A stretch of DNA of 64,000 nucleotides from Klenkia brasiliensis (GCF_900100695.1 NZ_FNCF01000003.1:124001-188000), one strand, 5' to 3'. Counted from the stretch's first letter, positions 42,288 to 51,166 are shown. The notes: a model not told the origin generated them from the sequence alone. Numbers and translations: made by a program.

Positions 42288-43622
42288 GTGACGACGACGG
42301 CCGCCCCCACCGCCCTGTCCCAGCTGGAGACCGAGCTCGCCGCGCTGCTCGGCGAGCGCAACGTCAGCAGCGAGCTGCGGGTGCGCGAGCGGGTGTCGGT
42401 CGACGGGGCGCGGATGAGCCCGATCATCAGCGAGCTGCTGCCCCTGGGGGTCGCCGACCTGGTCGCCTTCCCCACCACCGCCGAGCTCGCCGCCCAGGCG
42501 GTGGCCGCCGCCGTCCGGCTGGGCGTGCCGGTCACCCCGCGCGGCAAGGGCACCGGCAACTACGGCCAGGGCATCCCGATGGCCGGCGGCCTGGTGCTGG
42601 ACCTCTCCCGCGCCCGCGCGGTCGTGGAGGTCACCGACGGCCTGCTCACCGCCGAGGCGGGGACGCCGATGGTGACCTGCGAGCGGGCCGCGCAGGCCAC
42701 CGGGCAGCAGCTGTGGATGTACCCGTCCACCGTGCAGAGCTCGCTCGGCGGGTTCCTGGCCGGCGGGTCGGGTGGCACCGGCAGCATCGTGCACGGCACC
42801 AACGACGCCGGCTTCGTCGCCGCGCTGGACGTCGTGCACGCCGACGGCTCCGGCGACCTGGTGCACGTCGAGGGCGAGGAGGCGCAGGCCTACGTGCACA
42901 ACTACGGGACGGCGGGGGTCATCGCCCGCGCCACCGTGCGGTTGGAGCCGCTGCAGGAGTGGGTGGGCTTCTACGCCAGCTGCGACGACTTCCGCACCGC
43001 GCAGGCCGTGATGGTCGCCCTGGGGGAGCTGGAGCCCACGCCCCGGCTGGTCTCCGCCGACACCCCCGAGATCACCGCGGCGCTGCCCGAGGACCCCGCC
43101 TTCCCGGCCGGGCGGGCCAGCGTGCGCGGCATCCTGGAGGCCTCCACCGTCGAGGCCGCCCGCGCGGTCGTGGCGGCCGCGGGCGGGCGGGTCGAGGACG
43201 TGCGCGAGGGCCCGCAGGTGCCGCTGAGCCTGAGCGTGCTCAGCTACAACCACCCCATCGAGTGGCTGCAGAAGAGCGCCCCGGGCGTGTACTTCCACCT
43301 CGAGGTCGGCGGCCAGGCGCTGGTCGACCGGGTCGACGAGGTGCACCAGGTGTTCGAGGGCGCGCTGCTGCACAACGAGGTCGGCCACTCCGGTCCGATC
43401 GGCATGCTGGCCGGGGTCTACCGCAGCCCGGAGCAGGTGCGCGAGGGCATCGCCGCGCTGGAGGCCCTCGGCGTGGGCGTGCACGACCCGCACCAGTGGA
43501 ACGTGGACTTCCAGCTGGCCCGCACGGTCGAGACCGCCCGGCGCACCGACCCCCGCGGCCTGCTCAACCCGGGCAAGCTGAACCCCGACTACGGCGGGCC
43601 CACCAAGGGCGCCGTGCGGTGA
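42288..43622 (+). CDS. FAD-binding (PCMH/VAO-type) oxidoreductase
   Basis: The 444-residue protein has the PCMH FAD domain: ELLPLGVADLVAFPTTAELAAQ, PVTPRGKGTGNYGQ, LDLSRAR and GGFLAGGSGGTGSIVHGTN. It ends with DPRGLLNPGKL, as glycolate-oxidase- and lactate-dehydrogenase-type flavoproteins do. The substrate is probably a hydroxy acid or a ring carbinol. GTG 42288 lies 23 bases downstream of the GlnR-like box, suggesting a leaderless transcript. The stop overlaps the next start (GTGA). Confidence 0.87.
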   Translation: MTTTAAPTALSQLETELAALLGERNVSSELRVRERVSVDGARMSPIISELLPLGVADLVAFPTTAELAAQAVAAAVRLGVPVTPRGKGTGNYGQGIPMAGGLVLDLSRARAVVEVTDGLLTAEAGTPMVTCERAAQATGQQLWMYPSTVQSSLGGFLAGGSGGTGSIVHGTNDAGFVAALDVVHADGSGDLVHVEGEEAQAYVHNYGTAGVIARATVRLEPLQEWVGFYASCDDFRTAQAVMVALGELEPTPRLVSADTPEITAALPEDPAFPAGRASVRGILEASTVEAARAVVAAAGGRVEDVREGPQVPLSLSVLSYNHPIEWLQKSAPGVYFHLEVGGQALVDRVDEVHQVFEGALLHNEVGHSGPIGMLAGVYRSPEQVREGIAALEALGVGVHDPHQWNVDFQLARTVETARRTDPRGLLNPGKLNPDYGGPTKGAVR

Positions 43623-44209
43623 TCGACCTGCAGGCCGACGCCGACCCCGGCGACGACCCGTGGGTGCTGGTCGCCGACTGGCTGCCCGCCGACGACGACC
43701 CCGAGCGGCCCCAGGCGGTGCTGGCCACCGCGGGCACCGACGGCTACCCCGACGCGCGCACCGTGCTGGTCAGCGCGGCCGACCGCACCGGGTTCGCGTT
43801 CCACACCCACCGGTCCAGCCGCAAGGTCACCGAGATCGCCGTCCTCCCCCGGGCGGCGCTGGTGCTCACCTGGCCCGGGTTCACCCGCCAGCTGGTCGTG
43901 CGGGGCGACGCCGTCCCCGACACCGAGGCGTCCGCGGCGCGGGTGTGGGCGGCCCGGTCGGACCACCTGCGGCGGCTGGCCTGGCTCAACGACGACGACC
44001 TGGCCGCGCGCGACCGCGCCGGCCGGGTGGCGGGCTGGGCCGCCGACGTGCGCACCGACGGCGGGTCGCCGCCGGCGCCGTCCTGGGTCGGGTTCCGGGT
44101 GGCCCCCGTGGAGCTGACGTTCTGGGCCGGCGGGGCGGACACCGCCAGCCGCCGGCTGCAGTACCGCCGCGGCCAGGCGGGCTGGACCCGCCGCTGGCTG
44201 GCCGGCTGA
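43619..44209 (+). CDS. pyridoxamine 5'-phosphate oxidase-like flavoprotein
   Basis: The 196-residue protein resembles PdxH/PPOX: AVLATAGTDGYPDARTVLVSAADRTGFAFHTHRSSRK (FMN-binding strand order), LVLTWPGFTRQLVVRG and a C-terminal RLQYRRGQAGWTRRWLAG in place of the usual LxP end. It may be an FMN-dependent oxidase or reductase for a pathway intermediate rather than true PNPO. It is translationally coupled to the FAD oxidoreductase and closes the catabolic locus. Confidence 0.82.
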   Translation: MIDLQADADPGDDPWVLVADWLPADDDPERPQAVLATAGTDGYPDARTVLVSAADRTGFAFHTHRSSRKVTEIAVLPRAALVLTWPGFTRQLVVRGDAVPDTEASAARVWAARSDHLRRLAWLNDDDLAARDRAGRVAGWAADVRTDGGSPPAPSWVGFRVAPVELTFWAGGADTASRRLQYRRGQAGWTRRWLAG

Positions 44210-44215
44210 GCAGGG

Positions 44216-46183
44216 TCAGGCCCGGCGGCGCCGGGCCAGGGTGAGGGCGGCGGTGCCCGCGCCGAGCAGCACCAGCGCGGCCCCGGTCCAGCGGGTGCCG
44301 TCGACGCCGGTGGTCGGCAGGTCCGCGACCTGCGGGGTGCGGGCCACGACCAGCGGCACGCTGCCCTGCGCGGTCGCGAGGACCGGTGCGGCGGCGCCCG
44401 GCGGCAGGCCCGACGCGGTGCCCGAGCCGGCGGCGGCACCGGCCGCGCGGTCGGCGTCGGTGAGGACGACGTCGAGGGTGCAGGTGGTGGCCGCACCCGG
44501 CCCGAGCACGGTCACCGGGCAGCTCGCCGCGGTGGCCCCCGGCCCGGTGACGCCCACCTCGTGCAGGGTGACCGTGCCGGTGTTGGTGACCAGGTAGGTC
44601 CAGCGCACGCGGTCACCGACCCGGCTGCCGGTCGCGGTCAGGGTCAGCGCCGGTGCCGCGGGCACGGCCACGGCCGCCGACGCCGGTACGGCCTGCAGGG
44701 TGGCGCCGCCGCGGGTGGCACGGGCCGCGGACGCCCCGGTCAGGGTGCCGGCGTCGACGTCGGCCTGCGCCGCGGTGCTCGTGGAGGTGCACGAGGTGGT
44801 GGCACCGGGCGCCAGCGAGGTGGTCGGGCAGCTCACCGCACCGCCGTCGGGCCGGGTGACGACGAGCCCGGTGAGCGCGGCGCGGCCGGTGTTGGTGACC
44901 TGGTGGGTCCAGGCCACCTGCTCGCCGGCGCGGCCCACGGGGGTGCCGGTCTGGGTCAGGGCGAGGTCGGCGACCGGGTTGTCGGTGCACGTCGGGGAGC
45001 TAGGCGCGCAGGTGGTCGGCACCGGGGTGCCGAAGGGCACCGCCAGCGCACGCAGCAGGTGGTCGCCGGTCCCCGACGGGGTCACCCGGACCCGCAGGGT
45101 GACCGTGGCGGTGGTGCCGGGCCGGAGCAGCCCGCCGACCTCGATGCGCCCGCCGGTGAGCGGGGAGACCTGGAGCCCGGAGCCCGCGGACGCGGTGGCC
45201 GGCACGTCGACGGCGGCGTCGTCGAGGACGCCGTCCAGCACGAGCACGGTGTCCACCTGCGCGGCGGCCGCGCCGTCGGTGTTGTCCAGGGTGAGCGTGT
45301 AGGTCGCTGTGCCGCCGGCGTCGACGACCGCGCCGTCGACCGGGGACACCGACAGGTCGGTGACCAGGTCGGCGCAGAGGCCGGCGTCGCCGACGGACGT
45401 GGCGCCGTAGAGCGTCGTCCCGGTCGCCACCACATCGGTGGTCGGCAGCGGGGCGGTCGACGCCGCCGTCGGCAGGGCGTCGACCCGGCGGACGGTGCCG
45501 TCGCTGCCGGCCAGGTAGACCTGCCCGCCGGACTGCATCGCGCCCCAGGACTCGGGCACGGTGCCGATCACCGTCGTCGTCCCGTCGGGGTGGATGCGGG
45601 CCAGCGCGTCGCCGGTGCTGCCCTCCACCACGGCCAGCACGTCGTCGTCGGGGTCGTCGGCGAGGGTGAGGAAGTCACCGGCGGACGTCCAGCCGGCCGG
45701 GAGCGTCGCCGCCGGGGTCGTCGCGCCGGTGGCCGGGTCCAGCCGCAGGACCTCGTCGTCGGCGTAGGCCCCCAGCAGCAGGCTGCCGTCGGGGGCGGCG
45801 GTCAGCGCGTTGTACATGCGGCCGGGCGGACCGCTGATGGGCACCGTGGCCGTCTCGGCGCCGGTGGCCAGGTCGATCCGGTACAGGGTGTCCGAGCCGT
45901 TGTCGAGGTCGACGCCGTAGAGGGTGCCGTCGGGCAGGACGGCGACGTCGCCGTAGGGGCGCTGGGCCTGGACCGAGGCGCGCAGCCGGCCGGTCGGGTC
46001 GTACCGCAGCAGCCGCTCGTCGCCGGACAGGGTCCCGGTGTTGACCAGCAGGTGCGCCTGCTGGCAGGACGGGGCGGCCGACGCCGGCGCCGGGTGGGTC
46101 CAGTACAGCACCGTGGCCGCCGCCGCCGTCAGCGCCAGGCCACCGGCGACGGGGCGCCGGGGGCTGCGACGCGGTCCTGCCAT
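44216..46183 (-). CDS. LPXTG-anchored surface protein with beta-propeller-like and DUF11-like repeats
   Basis: The 655-residue protein has a signal peptide (LALTAAAATVLYW ... ASAAP) and an N-terminal half with PQQ/NHL-like repeats (LPDGTLYGVDL; APDGSLLLGAY; LARIHPDGTT). At least three DUF11/CARDB-type Ig-like domains follow (TNTGRAALTGLVV; TNTGTVTLHEVGV). It ends in a sortase signal LPTTG, a hydrophobic segment and RRRR. It is expected to be covalently attached to the cell wall. ATG 46183 directly precedes the basic n-region of the signal peptide. No sortase gene is nearby. Confidence 0.85.
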   Translation of the reverse strand: MAGPRRSPRRPVAGGLALTAAAATVLYWTHPAPASAAPSCQQAHLLVNTGTLSGDERLLRYDPTGRLRASVQAQRPYGDVAVLPDGTLYGVDLDNGSDTLYRIDLATGAETATVPISGPPGRMYNALTAAPDGSLLLGAYADDEVLRLDPATGATTPAATLPAGWTSAGDFLTLADDPDDDVLAVVEGSTGDALARIHPDGTTTVIGTVPESWGAMQSGGQVYLAGSDGTVRRVDALPTAASTAPLPTTDVVATGTTLYGATSVGDAGLCADLVTDLSVSPVDGAVVDAGGTATYTLTLDNTDGAAAAQVDTVLVLDGVLDDAAVDVPATASAGSGLQVSPLTGGRIEVGGLLRPGTTATVTLRVRVTPSGTGDHLLRALAVPFGTPVPTTCAPSSPTCTDNPVADLALTQTGTPVGRAGEQVAWTHQVTNTGRAALTGLVVTRPDGGAVSCPTTSLAPGATTSCTSTSTAAQADVDAGTLTGASAARATRGGATLQAVPASAAVAVPAAPALTLTATGSRVGDRVRWTYLVTNTGTVTLHEVGVTGPGATAASCPVTVLGPGAATTCTLDVVLTDADRAAGAAAGSGTASGLPPGAAAPVLATAQGSVPLVVARTPQVADLPTTGVDGTRWTGAALVLLGAGTAALTLARRRRA

Positions 46184-46358
46184 GCCCCGAATAACGGACG
46201 CTGCAGTTCCTCCGTGCACCCCGCCGCGGTCCCCCTCACCCGTCCGGGGTGCGCCGGCGCACAGCGCGGACCCAGGAACGGTTGCGCGTCACCGTTCGTT
46301 GGGCGGCGCGACGGCGGGCCCGGGTCCGCCGTCGTCCCGTCCCCGAGCAGGAAGAGCC

Positions 46359-46415
46359 ATGGCCGACAGCCACAGACCCGTGACCGCCGACCCCCACCGC
46401 AGGACGACCCGGTGA
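46359..46415 (+). CDS. 18-residue leader peptide coupled to the CBS membrane protein gene
   Basis: ATG 46359 is preceded by GCAGGAAGAGCC, a good ribosome-binding site. The peptide MADSHRPVTADPHRRTTR ends with a TGA that overlaps the GTG of the next gene (GTGA). The next gene has no clear ribosome-binding site of its own, so translation of the leader probably feeds it. It is rich in His/Arg/Thr/Pro but lacks the run of one residue expected of an attenuator. Confidence 0.4.
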   Translation: MADSHRPVTADPHRRTTR

Positions 46416-47797
46416 CCGCCGCCGTCCTGACCCTGCTCCTCGGCGTGCTGGTGGTGATCGCCATCACCGCGGCCACGGCGTACTTCGTGGCCCAGGAGTT
46501 CGCCTACATGTCGGTGGACCGGTCCCGGCTGGGCGCGCTGGCCCAGGCCGGCGACGGCGCAGCCCAACGCGCCCTGCAGGTCACCCGCCGCACGTCCTTC
46601 ATGCTCTCGGGCGCCCAGCTGGGCATCACCGTCACCGGGCTGCTGGTCGGCTACACCGCCGAGCCGCTGATCGGCCAGAGCGTGGGCACCCTGCTCGGCG
46701 GGGTCGGCGTCCCGACCGCGGTGGGCGTGGCCATCGGGGCGGTCGGTGCCCTGGTGCTGTCCACCCTGGTGCAGATGCTGCTGGGCGAGCTGTTCCCCAA
46801 GAACCTGGCCATCGCCCGGCCCGAGCCGGTGTCGCGCTGGCTGGCCACCTCGACGGTGGTCTACCTCAAGGTGTTCGGCTGGCTGATCTGGTTCTTCGAC
46901 CAGTCCTCCAACCTGCTGCTGCGCGCGCTGCGCATCGAGCCGGTGCACGACGTCGAGCACTCCGCGACCGCGCGCGACCTGGACAGCATCGTGGCCGACT
47001 CCCGGGCCAGCGGTGACCTGCCGCCGGAGCTGTCGGTGCTGCTGGACCGGATCATCGACTTCCCCGAGCAGGACGCCGAGCACGCGATGATCCCCCGCCA
47101 CCGGGTGGACACCGTGACCGAGGCCGACACCCTGGGCCGGCTGCGCGAGCTGATGGCCACCGGCCACTCCCGCTACCCGGTGCTGTCGGCCGCCGACGGC
47201 GACGTCACCGGCGTGGTGCACCTGGCCGACCTCCTCACCACCACCGAGGACGACGACGCCCCGGTGCGCGCGATCGCCCGGCCGGCGCTGGTGGTCTCCC
47301 ACCTGACGCCGCTGCCCGGTGTCCTCGCCGAGCTCGCGGCCACCCGCAACCAGCTGGCCTGCGTCGTCGACGAGTACGGCGGCCTGGCCGGCGTCATCAC
47401 CGTCGAGGACCTCGCCGAGGAGCTGGTCGGGGAGATCACCGACGAGCACGACCCCGAACTGGTCGGCGAGCCCGTCGACGCCGGCGGGGGCTGGGAGATG
47501 GCCGGCGACGTCCCGGTGGACGAGGTCGAGCGCGCGGTCGGCGTGGACCTGCCGCGCGGTGACTACGAGACCGTCGCCGGGCTGGTCATCGCCGCCCGCG
47601 GCGGGCTGCCCGCCGAGGGCGACCGGGTGCGGGTCGAGCTGCCCCCGGACCCCGCCGAGCTGGTGCACGAGGACGAGCCGGCGGTCCGGCACGCCGAGGT
47701 CGAGGTGCTGGAGGTGGAACGGCACGTGCCCTCGCGGGTGCGCGTCCACCTGCCCGCGACCGAGCCGGCCGCCGCTGCCGTGGAGGAGACCCGATGA
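46412..47797 (+). CDS. CNNM/CorC-type membrane protein with CBS pair (hemolysin C family)
   Basis: The 461-residue protein has a DUF21/CNNM transmembrane domain (four hydrophobic segments, GAQLGITVTGLLVGYTAEPLI, LLGELFPKNLAIARPEPV). It is followed by a CBS pair (MIPRHRVDTV; HSRYPVLSAADGDVTGVVHLADLL; VVDEYGGLAGVITVEDLAEELVGEI) and a CorC_HlyC C-terminal domain. The family is linked to Mg2+ efflux or ion homeostasis. It is coupled to the next gene, a second family member, by an ATGA overlap. Confidence 0.9.
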   Translation: MTAAVLTLLLGVLVVIAITAATAYFVAQEFAYMSVDRSRLGALAQAGDGAAQRALQVTRRTSFMLSGAQLGITVTGLLVGYTAEPLIGQSVGTLLGGVGVPTAVGVAIGAVGALVLSTLVQMLLGELFPKNLAIARPEPVSRWLATSTVVYLKVFGWLIWFFDQSSNLLLRALRIEPVHDVEHSATARDLDSIVADSRASGDLPPELSVLLDRIIDFPEQDAEHAMIPRHRVDTVTEADTLGRLRELMATGHSRYPVLSAADGDVTGVVHLADLLTTTEDDDAPVRAIARPALVVSHLTPLPGVLAELAATRNQLACVVDEYGGLAGVITVEDLAEELVGEITDEHDPELVGEPVDAGGGWEMAGDVPVDEVERAVGVDLPRGDYETVAGLVIAARGGLPAEGDRVRVELPPDPAELVHEDEPAVRHAEVEVLEVERHVPSRVRVHLPATEPAAAAVEETR

Positions 47798-48807
47798 GCG
47801 CCAACCCCTGGGTGGTCGTCCCGGCCACCGTCGTGATCGTCGCGCTGAGCGCGTTCTTCGTCGCCGTGGAGTTCGCCGCGCTGGCGGCCAAGCGGCACCG
47901 CCTGGAGGAGCAGGCGGTCAGCAGCCGCCCGGCCCGCGCCGCGCTGCGCAACTCCGCCGAGCTGACCCTGGTGCTGGCCGGCGCGCAGCTGGGCATCACC
48001 GCCTGCGTGCTGGCGCTCGGCGCGCTGAGCAAGCCCGCCGTCGACGCCTGGCTGACCCCGGCGTTCGAGTCGGTGGGCCTGCCGGCGGTGGCCGCGGACG
48101 TCACCGGCTTCGTGGTCTCGCTGTTCGTGGTCACCTTCATCCACCTGGTGGTGGGCGAGATGGCCCCGAAGTCGTGGGCAATCGCGCACCCGGAGCGGTC
48201 CTCGGTGCTGCTGGCCCCGGCCATGCGGGTGTTCATGTGGGTCTTCCGGCCGGCGCTCAAGGCGATGAACGGCAGCGCCAACTGGATGCTGCGCCGGGTC
48301 GGTGTTGAGCCGGTCGACGAGGTCGCCGCCGGGCACAGCCCGGACACCCTGCGGGTGCTGGTCGAGCACTCGGTGGAGGTCGGCGCACTGGAGCAGGGCT
48401 TCTCCAGCCAGATCGCCGGCGCCCTGCAGCTGCAGGAGCTCACCGTCGCCGACCTGGTCGACTCCCGCCCGGTGGCGTCGGTGCCGGCGTCGGCCACCGC
48501 GGGCGACGTCCGCGCCGCCACCCGGGCCAGCGGGCACCTGCGGATCCTGCTCGGCGACGGTGACCGGCTGGGCACCGTCGTCCACGTGCGGGACACCCTG
48601 GTGCTGCCCGACGACGCCCCGGCCGCACCGGTCGGGCGACCGGTGTTCGCGCTGGAGGCCACCACCCCGGTGGCCACCGCGCTGCAGCGGATGCGGGAGA
48701 CCCGCAACCACCTGGCCGTGGTCACCGACGGCGACCGGGTGGCCGGCGTGGTCACCCTCGCCGACGTGCTCCGCCGGCTGTTCCCCCAGCCCGAACCGGT
48801 CGCCTGA
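47794..48807 (+). CDS. CNNM/CorC-type membrane protein (second copy)
   Basis: The 337-residue protein has the same DUF21 membrane domain (VEFAALAAKRHRLEEQAVSS; GAQLGITACVLALGALS; VVGEMAPKSWAIAHPE) and a CBS pair (DLVDSRPVASV; TRNHLAVVTDGDRVAGVVTLADVLRRLF). It lacks the CorC_HlyC domain of its partner. The two-gene arrangement, long form followed by short form, is common in actinobacteria and suggests a heteromeric membrane complex. ATG 47794 overlaps the previous stop. Confidence 0.9.
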   Translation: MSANPWVVVPATVVIVALSAFFVAVEFAALAAKRHRLEEQAVSSRPARAALRNSAELTLVLAGAQLGITACVLALGALSKPAVDAWLTPAFESVGLPAVAADVTGFVVSLFVVTFIHLVVGEMAPKSWAIAHPERSSVLLAPAMRVFMWVFRPALKAMNGSANWMLRRVGVEPVDEVAAGHSPDTLRVLVEHSVEVGALEQGFSSQIAGALQLQELTVADLVDSRPVASVPASATAGDVRAATRASGHLRILLGDGDRLGTVVHVRDTLVLPDDAPAAPVGRPVFALEATTPVATALQRMRETRNHLAVVTDGDRVAGVVTLADVLRRLFPQPEPVA

Positions 48808-48914
48808 CCCCCGCCCGCCCGGGTACCGGCGCCGCCGCCTGAGCAGGTGGCCGCACATCCCTGACGGTGGGCGCGCAGAGCGGAGTGCGCAGACCGTGGG
48901 GGCTGTCGGGCCAC

Positions 48915-48996
48915 CCGTCGGGTGGGAGGCATTCGCCGACGGTGGGAGGTGGTTGCAACCGCCTCCCACCGTCCAGGATGACCTCCCACCCGACGG
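48915..48996. repeat. nested inverted repeats built from a GTGGGAGG motif
   Basis: An outer inverted repeat with perfect 15-bp arms (48915-48929 CCGTCGGGTGGGAGG and 48982-48996) encloses a second, 36-bp near-perfect palindrome (48938-48973, centre GGTTGCAACC). The GTGGGAGG core occurs four times, twice in each orientation. It lies downstream of the CBS gene and may terminate transcription, but four copies are more than a terminator needs. Confidence 0.7.
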
Positions 48997-49004
48997 CGGA
49001 TGGG

Positions 49005-49361
49005 TCAGCTCGTATTCAGTGGTCCCCCAAGCGACCGCGCTCGGGCAGTGGGGTGGAGTTCCCCGTGTCCAAGAGAGCTCCGGGTGGAGGCGGGCGCGTC
49101 GACCCCTCGGCTCGCCTTCGGTCGGTGCGCAGCCCGCGGCAGAGCCGACCATGTGGGCGTCCGGTCGTCCGGCCCGTCTCCGGCGATGGCAGCCAGGGCG
49201 TCGAGGAACCGGTCGGGGGTCGCGTTTCCCCCACTCGGGGTGACCCTGGTTCGGAGGTCGGCCTGCATGCGCCGCACGACGTCCGCGAGGTCCTTCCTGA
49301 TCAGCACACCTTGCACGCGGCGGTGGCTGACATCGGCGAACCGGGCCGTCTGCCGTGCCAC
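49005..49361 (-). CDS. hypothetical protein
   Basis: The 118-residue frame begins VARQTARFADVSHRRVQGVL and has a basic N-terminal half with helix-forming character (LIRKDLADVVRRMQADL); the C-terminal half is unstructured and codon use there is less biased. It may be a real gene whose 3' part has decayed. It follows the next entry in the same direction with a gap of 41 bases. I recognise no family. The region has lower GC than its surroundings. Confidence 0.4.
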   Translation of the reverse strand: MARQTARFADVSHRRVQGVLIRKDLADVVRRMQADLRTRVTPSGGNATPDRFLDALAAIAGDGPDDRTPTWSALPRAAHRPKASRGVDAPASTRSSLGHGELHPTARARSLGGPLNTS

Positions 49362-49402
49362 GACCCAAGGGTCCGGGCAGCCCCCTCGTCGACCAGCACC
49401 TG

Positions 49403-49693
49403 TTACTCCACGACGAGGACGACGGCTCGGCGTCCGTCAGGCAACCGCAGGTGACGGATGTCCCCGGCAGTGTCGCAGTCCGTGCCCTCCGCGCGGCGGA
49501 TCCGCTCGGCGACCTCGGCACGACCATCGCCCACGACCCAGTCGACCGGCGAGCCGCAGAGCTGGACCCCGAGGAGCGTGCTCGACCGTCTGACCCACGG
49601 ACGGGCCTCTCGGCAGGTCAGCTGGGCAACCCGTTCCAGGGGTTCGCCACCGGGACCCCGCACCGCAAGGGTCCCGTCGTCCTCCAGCTCCAC
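49403..49693 (-). CDS. hypothetical protein
   Basis: The 96-residue frame starts at GTG 49693 (VELEDDGTLAVRGPG) and includes RVAQLTCREARPWVRRSS, a GSPVDWVVGDGRAEV segment and IRHLRLPDGRRAVVLVVE at the end, which suggests alternating strands and helices. A TACCGT hexamer lies about eight bases before the GTG, consistent with a leaderless transcript. No family recognised. With the gene at 49005 it could form a small two-gene unit, possibly of the toxin-antitoxin kind, but nothing in the sequence proves that. Confidence 0.45.
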   Translation of the reverse strand: MELEDDGTLAVRGPGGEPLERVAQLTCREARPWVRRSSTLLGVQLCGSPVDWVVGDGRAEVAERIRRAEGTDCDTAGDIRHLRLPDGRRAVVLVVE

Positions 49694-49746
49694 GGTGGGG
49701 ACGGTAGCCCGGCGGGGGCACCGGGCCGGGCCGTAGCGTCGTGGGG

Positions 49747-51051
49747 GTGGGGACGCCGGTGACCGTGCAGACGCCGGCGGGGGTGTTCCGGGCCCGTCGG
49801 GAGGGCGACCTGGTCCGGGCGACCGGGATCCGGTACGCCCGCGCGGAGCGGTTCCGCGCCCCGGTGGACGAGCCCGTGGCCGACGGCCCGGTCGACGCCA
49901 CCCGGCTCGCGCCCGCCTGCCCGCAGAACCCGACCCCGCTGCTGGACGACCTGCTCGTGGACCCGATGGGCGACCTGGTGGTGGACGAGGACTGCCTGCG
50001 GCTGTCGGTCACCGCCCCGGCCGGCGCGCAGGGCGCCCCGGTGATGGTGTTCCTGCACGGCGGGTCCTACCGCGCCGGCGCCGGGGACTCCCCCGTGTTC
50101 GACCCCCGCCCGCTGGTCCGCGAGCAGGGCGTGGTGCTGGTCGCGGTCACCTACCGGCTCGGCCTGCTCGGCTACCTCGGTGGCGGCCCGCGTCAGGCCA
50201 ACCTCGGCCTGCTCGACCAGCTGTCGGCGCTGCGCTGGGTCCAGCGGGCGATCGAGGGCTTCGGCGGCGACCCGGCCGCCGTCACCGTCTTCGGGCACTC
50301 CGCCGGCGGGGACGCCGTGGCCCACCTGATGGCGGCCGACGGCGCCCGCGGTCTCTTCCGGCGGGCGGTCGTGCAGAGCGCACCGCTGGGCATCAGCCGC
50401 GGCCGGGCCCGGATGTCGGCGGCCATGGACGCCGCCGCCGGGGACCTGGACGCCGGGACGCCGCTCGAGGAGGTGCTGGCCGCCGAGGCCCGCGTCGAGG
50501 CCGCCGCCGCCCCCTTCGGCCTGGTGGCGGCGATGCCGTTCGGCACCCGCTACGGCCACCCGCCGCTGCCGGCCGAGGACGCCGTCGGCGACGCCTGGTC
50601 GGCCGCCGCGCCGCACGTCGACCTGCTCGTCGGCAGCACCGCCCGCGAGGTGGCGCTCTTCCTGCCGGGCCTGCCCGAGCGGTTCGCCGTCGTCCGGCGG
50701 GTCCCGCTGCTCACCCGGGCCGCGGTCGCGCTGGCCAGCTGGGTGGTCTACGGCCGGGCCGTGCGGTCATTGGCCCGGCGGCACGCCCGGGCCGGCGGCC
50801 GGGCGGCCACCTACCGGCTGGACTGGGGTGCCCCCGGGTCGCCGCTGCGGGCGGCGCACTGCACCGACCTGCCGCTGCTGTTCGGTTCGCCGGAGGCCTG
50901 GCGCGGTGCCCCGCTGCTGGCGGGTGTGCCCTGGGCCGAGGTCGAGGCACGCGGCAGGCAGCTGCGTGCCCTGTGGGCCGGGTTCGCCCGCACCGGCACG
51001 GTGCCGCAGGTCGACGTCCCCGGGTTCCTCCGCACCCGCCGGGCCCGCTGA
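49747..51051 (+). CDS. type-B carboxylesterase
   Basis: The 434-residue protein has the carboxylesterase-B motifs EDCLRLSV, FLHGGSYRAG (oxyanion hole), VTVFGHSAGGDAV (Ser nucleophile) and AHCTDLPLLFG (His). The Glu/Asp of the triad is likely in VGSTAREVALF, the position where GxxxxE is found. No signal peptide. GTG 49747 follows TAGCGT by seven bases, indicating a leaderless start; GTG 49741 would be too close to that hexamer. Confidence 0.88.
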   Translation: MGTPVTVQTPAGVFRARREGDLVRATGIRYARAERFRAPVDEPVADGPVDATRLAPACPQNPTPLLDDLLVDPMGDLVVDEDCLRLSVTAPAGAQGAPVMVFLHGGSYRAGAGDSPVFDPRPLVREQGVVLVAVTYRLGLLGYLGGGPRQANLGLLDQLSALRWVQRAIEGFGGDPAAVTVFGHSAGGDAVAHLMAADGARGLFRRAVVQSAPLGISRGRARMSAAMDAAAGDLDAGTPLEEVLAAEARVEAAAAPFGLVAAMPFGTRYGHPPLPAEDAVGDAWSAAAPHVDLLVGSTAREVALFLPGLPERFAVVRRVPLLTRAAVALASWVVYGRAVRSLARRHARAGGRAATYRLDWGAPGSPLRAAHCTDLPLLFGSPEAWRGAPLLAGVPWAEVEARGRQLRALWAGFARTGTVPQVDVPGFLRTRRAR

Positions 51052-51166
51052 GCCCGGTCGACACCGTCCCGGGCACCGGCCCCCGGTTGTGGGGGGTGTT
51101 CCCCCGGCCCGTTCCGCAGTGCACTTCGGGTGCGTCGGGTCCGTCCCCCAGGCGCCGGAGGTCCCC

